DNA of 8,648 bases from Planctomycetota bacterium (GTDB taxonomy: Bacteria > Planctomycetota > Planctomycetia > Pirellulales > Pirellulaceae): positions 1 through 8,648 of the forward strand of contig JAHWKS010000163.1 of assembly GCA_019347795.1 (NCBI GenBank). Reading direction: 5' to 3'. The notes below the pieces were generated by a model. That model was not told the origin of the DNA. It made no database searches and saw nothing but the letters and a program-made list of their open reading frames with translations. A program made the translations under genes and the position numbers. Positions 6,365-8,648 of this stretch are shown piece after piece (position 1 is the first letter of the stretch; the number at the start of each line of letters is the position of its first letter).

Positions 6365-7345
6365 TCAGGTCGAGTAAATCCAGGCGCCCAGCAGCACCGT
6401 CGGCGCCAAAAGGGCCAACACCAAGATCGCCCACAGCGGTCCCGCGGCCGCGAGCGTCACGGCGGCGTCGTAGACGATGAGGGACAGGATACACCGCTTC
6501 ACCGCGGCTTGCACTCGGTGCGGCGCCGGGTCGGCCGCGGCCACCAGGCACCGCCGCAGCACCGGCAGCGAGATCAGCACGAGGAACGCCAGCCAGACCG
6601 TACTTGGCGAAAGCGCCCCGCCGAATCCCGCGAACTGCGGCGACGGCGCCGACGAGAGCTGCGGGTAAGCGGCCAAGAGGCCGATTCCTGCGATCATCAC
6701 GCACGTGCCGCCCAGCAGGTGAGTGGCATTACTTTCGACCGCCTCGGTGCGGGCGAACCACGTCACGCCGACGATGTAGAGGCCGATTCCGCCGGCGACC
6801 ACGAGCTCCGCAGCGCTGTATCCCGCGAACGACCCGCCATGCATCGCGAGCGCCGGTGCGCTCATCCCCAGAAGCACGTTCAAAAAGCGGCACCCGCCCA
6901 TCACCAGCGGTCCCAGCGGGGTGCGTTTGGCGCCGGCGTCGTAGCACACCACGCACGCGGCCAAGAGCGTCGCCACGGCGCCGCTTCGCCAGGGAATCGC
7001 CGCGTCGCCCGCCGCAAAGCCGGCCGCCCAACCGGCCGCAATCCCCAAGAGCAGCATCCCGTATCCAAGCGTCTTCGCCGTCCTGACCGAAATTCTTCCC
7101 GACGGCAGCGGCCGCTGCGGCCGCTCCTTGCGGTCGATCTCCACGTCGTAGACGTCGTTGAGCACCATTCCCGCCGTGTAGAGCAGGCAAGACGCCGCCA
7201 GCAGCAGCAAAAACGGACCCGGCGGCGCCAGCGTCCCGGCGACGAAGAGACGCCCCATCGAGACATCCGCCGCCGCCGTGAAGACGTTCGGCGCACGGAA
7301 GAGCTGGAGATACGCCAGCCACTGAGACGAGGGTTTTGAGTTCAC
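6365..7345 (-). CDS. UbiA superfamily prenyltransferase, EboC-like
   Basis: A 326-residue polytopic membrane protein, a usual length for UbiA enzymes. These attach a polyprenyl diphosphate to an aromatic or other acceptor within the membrane. The first Asp-rich motif is NDVYDVEID (63-71), followed by RKERPQRPLPSG (72-83). The second catalytic region is around CYDAGAKRTPLGPLVMGGCRFLNVLLG (134-160). Hydrophobic helices are visible near 44-62, 93-112, 122-135, 179-197, 211-227, 249-262 and 299-322. The N-terminal block YLQLFRAPNVFTAAADV fits EboC-type members better than the heme- or quinone-pathway ones. The start is GTG 7345, with a moderate AAGGG sequence just upstream. It is followed at 4 bp by the phosphodiesterase gene, the arrangement expected for eboC/eboF. 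Substrate unknown; the general UbiA assignment is firm and the EboC assignment is likely. Confidence 0.9.
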   Translation of the reverse strand: MNSKPSSQWLAYLQLFRAPNVFTAAADVSMGRLFVAGTLAPPGPFLLLLAASCLLYTAGMVLNDVYDVEIDRKERPQRPLPSGRISVRTAKTLGYGMLLLGIAAGWAAGFAAGDAAIPWRSGAVATLLAACVVCYDAGAKRTPLGPLVMGGCRFLNVLLGMSAPALAMHGGSFAGYSAAELVVAGGIGLYIVGVTWFARTEAVESNATHLLGGTCVMIAGIGLLAAYPQLSSAPSPQFAGFGGALSPSTVWLAFLVLISLPVLRRCLVAAADPAPHRVQAAVKRCILSLIVYDAAVTLAAAGPLWAILVLALLAPTVLLGAWIYST

Positions 7346-7382
7346 GGCGCCCTTCGCTTCAGCGACTTTCTAGCGGGACCTT

Positions 7383-7425
7383 TCGCGCCAGTGTAGCAAA
7401 TTCGGCCGCGTATGAAATGGCGCGA
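7383..7425. promoter_or_regulatory. Inverted repeat bracketing the putative prenyltransferase promoter
   Basis: TCGCGCCA (7383-7390) and TGGCGCGA (7418-7425) are perfect 8-bp inverted half-sites 27 bp apart, flanking the candidate -10 region of the prenyltransferase gene. Such placement would suit an operator, or a leader hairpin if transcription starts upstream. In GC-rich DNA an 8-bp match may be chance. Confidence 0.25.
7390..7398 (-). promoter_or_regulatory. Candidate extended -10 promoter for the prenyltransferase operon
   Basis: On the minus strand the bases read TGCTACACT, a TGn-extended -10 hexamer with 4 of 6 consensus matches, about 45 nt upstream of GTG 7345. No convincing -35 hexamer lies 16-18 nt further upstream. 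The surrounding 138-bp gap is the largest non-coding stretch here and the natural place for a promoter. Weak evidence. Confidence 0.3.
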
Positions 7426-7445
7426 GAGAACCCCCGCTTGATCCA

Positions 7446-7464
7446 CGTCGCCCGCCTGGCGACG
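7446..7464 (-). terminator. Possible hairpin terminator after the DUF3179 gene
   Basis: CGTCGCC (7446-7452) and GGCGACG (7458-7464) form a perfect 7-bp GC-rich stem with a 5-nt loop, beginning 20 nt downstream of the DUF3179 stop at 7484. On the minus strand the stem is preceded by an A-run (GGAAAACC) and not followed by a U-run, so intrinsic termination is doubtful. On the plus strand a TTTT follows, but no plus-strand gene ends here. Confidence 0.35.
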
Positions 7465-7483
7465 CCGGTTTTCCAATGTTGGA

Positions 7484-8581
7484 TCATCGTTCGAACACAT
7501 CCGTGTGCGGCCGGAAGGCGTGCCAGGCGAACCAAAACGAGTATATCCAGTGCACGTCCGAATCCGCCTGGACGACGCGCAGGCTGTCGGCGGCGGGATT
7601 GTACTCGAGCACGAGCCGTCGCCTGTCCACCTCGTCCTCCAGGCGAGCACGAGACGGGTCAAACGCCGTGAGCGGGTACGCCCGGGCGGAGTTTTCCGTC
7701 CATACGCCCAACACGCGCGTCTTCGCCGGCAAGCGATCGCTCAGCGGCGCCGCGGGAGACATCAGTTGCGGCTGCGAGAAGTAGCCTGCGTAAGGATTGC
7801 GGTCGTACATGCGGACGTGGCCGGTGTCCGCCGAAAGAACCCGCGTCTGGGGATGCCTTGAGAGCCAGTCTGCCCAAGTGGTTAGCTCCAGCGGAAGCGG
7901 CTGGAGCGATTTCGCAGCGGCCGGACCGGTGACGCCTTGCGTCAGCAGTTGCGACCACAAGCTTTCGGGGCTTCCCTCCCGGTCATACATCAGCACGTTG
8001 CTGTTGTACAAGAGGCCCGAGACGCCGAACTCCCGCTCGCCCAGGGGCGTACGCCGGTCGAAGACGGCGGCGGAGTCGCACAGCGGACAGTAGGTGATCG
8101 CCACGGGCCGGTCTCCCACGCGATCGTTGACGATCTCGTGGTAGTTCAGGATCTTGAGCGGATACGCCCGCGCCGCATCGCCTTCGACATAACCGATCAC
8201 GCGATCGTCCGGCCGCAGGTGCTCGGCCGCCGCGGCGTCGATCATGATTGGATCTGTCAGCGCCGGAATGCCGTCCTTCGGCGGCCCGCCCGGCAGGATT
8301 TGTTCCGTGGGAATGACTGCGGCGTCGAGGTTGAAGTCGCCCAGGGCGCCGATCTGTTGCAGGCTCAACGGTTGCGGCTCGTGGCGAGGCGCAAGCGACC
8401 GTTGCGACCACGCCGCGCGCCAAAAGACGCGATCTTCGTAGAGACGCCAGGCCGCGAAGACTGCGAACACGGACAGCACGCCCAGCCAAACCCGCACGCG
8501 ACGGCTCCTTCGCGGCGCCGAGTCGGTCGCTTCTCGATTTGCCGCTGAGGACTGGGAGGGGGGCGTCGTGTGCTCGCGCAT
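7484..8581 (-). CDS. DUF3179 domain-containing membrane-anchored protein
   Basis: A 365-residue protein with a short Arg-rich cytoplasmic N-terminus (PRRSRRVRV, 23-31), one transmembrane segment at about 31-46 (VWLGVLSVFAVFAAW), then an extracytoplasmic domain. The DUF3179 blocks appear in order: PKDGIPALTDP (101-111), VEGDAARAYPLKIL (132-145), NYHEIVND (146-153), ITYCPLCDSAAVF (162-174) with Cys165 and Cys168, FGVSGLLYNSNVLMYDR (185-201), ESLWSQLL (206-213) and, at the end, FWFAWHAFRPHTDVF. The function of this family is not established. The invariant His-Glu and Cys-Pro-Leu-Cys pairs suggest a metal or redox site. Start ATG 8581 has AGG 7 nt upstream. The prenyltransferase gene follows 138 bp downstream on the same strand with its own candidate promoter, so the two need not be co-regulated. 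Confidence 0.93.
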   Translation of the reverse strand: MREHTTPPSQSSAANREATDSAPRRSRRVRVWLGVLSVFAVFAAWRLYEDRVFWRAAWSQRSLAPRHEPQPLSLQQIGALGDFNLDAAVIPTEQILPGGPPKDGIPALTDPIMIDAAAAEHLRPDDRVIGYVEGDAARAYPLKILNYHEIVNDRVGDRPVAITYCPLCDSAAVFDRRTPLGEREFGVSGLLYNSNVLMYDREGSPESLWSQLLTQGVTGPAAAKSLQPLPLELTTWADWLSRHPQTRVLSADTGHVRMYDRNPYAGYFSQPQLMSPAAPLSDRLPAKTRVLGVWTENSARAYPLTAFDPSRARLEDEVDRRRLVLEYNPAADSLRVVQADSDVHWIYSFWFAWHAFRPHTDVFER

Positions 8582-8613
8582 GGCTTGACCTGATCGCGCT
8601 TGAGATAGGAGAC

Positions 8614-8648
8614 ATGCTGAATCTAACTCCCCACGGCCCGCAAACTCT
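8614..8648 (+). CDS. Possible N-terminus of a divergent gene (3' partial, 11 full codons visible)
   Basis: ATG 8614 is preceded by AGGAG at 8607-8611 and opens a frame MLNLTPHGPQT that runs off the window. Many planctomycete DUF1501 (sulfatase-like) proteins start with a short segment of this style (MLNL/MLTL...) before a twin-arginine export signal, so this is a candidate. The ribosome binding site is unusually close (2 nt), and 11 codons cannot prove a gene. If real, it is divergent from the DUF3179 gene with 32 bp between starts, leaving a shared, very compact regulatory region at 8582-8613 in which I see no clear promoter hexamers. Confidence 0.3.
   Translation, partial: MLNLTPHGPQT

Noticed and set aside
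4687..6480. Long plus-strand open frame of 597 codons
   Set aside because: It lies antisense across the GNAT, phosphodiesterase and prenyltransferase genes, has Arg/Gly-rich low-complexity composition and no recognisable domain; an expected GC-rich shadow.
6164..7339. Plus-strand open frame of 391 codons
   Set aside because: Antisense to the prenyltransferase gene, highly Arg-rich and without motifs.

Overview
The window looks like chromosomal DNA from a member of the Planctomycetota. This is inferred from gene content, not from a marker gene. It has a PVC-type membrane-bound dehydrogenase/HEAT/CxxCH heme-binding protein, a DUF3179 protein, an EboC-like prenyltransferase next to its phosphodiesterase partner, and high GC with long antisense reading frames. 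A GC-rich palindromic repeat, read through in frame as SGGRQPPDG...RGLTPPAR, resembles translations I remember from planctomycete proteins.

Layout. Bases 1-4497 (+) are one giant reading frame, open at the left edge, so the true start is outside the window. It joins four modules: a beta-propeller 'PVC dehydrogenase' domain, a HEAT-repeat array, a cytochrome-c-like CANCH domain, and a complete-looking PhoA-type alkaline phosphatase. A 31-bp-arm palindrome sits in frame inside the HEAT array. The gene converges on a minus-strand block with only 3 bp between the two stop codons. Read in transcription order from the right, that block is a DUF3179 protein (8581-7484), a UbiA/EboC-like prenyltransferase (7345-6365), a type I phosphodiesterase/nucleotide pyrophosphatase-like protein (6360-5035), and a GNAT acetyltransferase (4959-4501). 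At the far right a possible divergent gene starts at 8614 and leaves the window.

How the genes may work together. The prenyltransferase and phosphodiesterase are separated by 4 bp and are surely co-transcribed. They match the C and F components of the widespread ebo (EDB) gene cluster, known for example from scytonemin-precursor export in cyanobacteria; the other ebo components are not in this window. The GNAT gene follows after 75 bp holding a hairpin repeat and a duplicated Shine-Dalgarno sequence, so it may or may not be in the same transcript. The giant protein is probably exported, since c-type heme and PhoA-type chemistry are extracytoplasmic; this is inferred because the signal peptide would lie outside the window.

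No rRNA, tRNA, CRISPR array, transposase or complete insertion sequence is visible. The non-coding stretches are short (4, 75, 138 and about 32 bp) and are described individually. No stretch over 300 bases lacks a gene.
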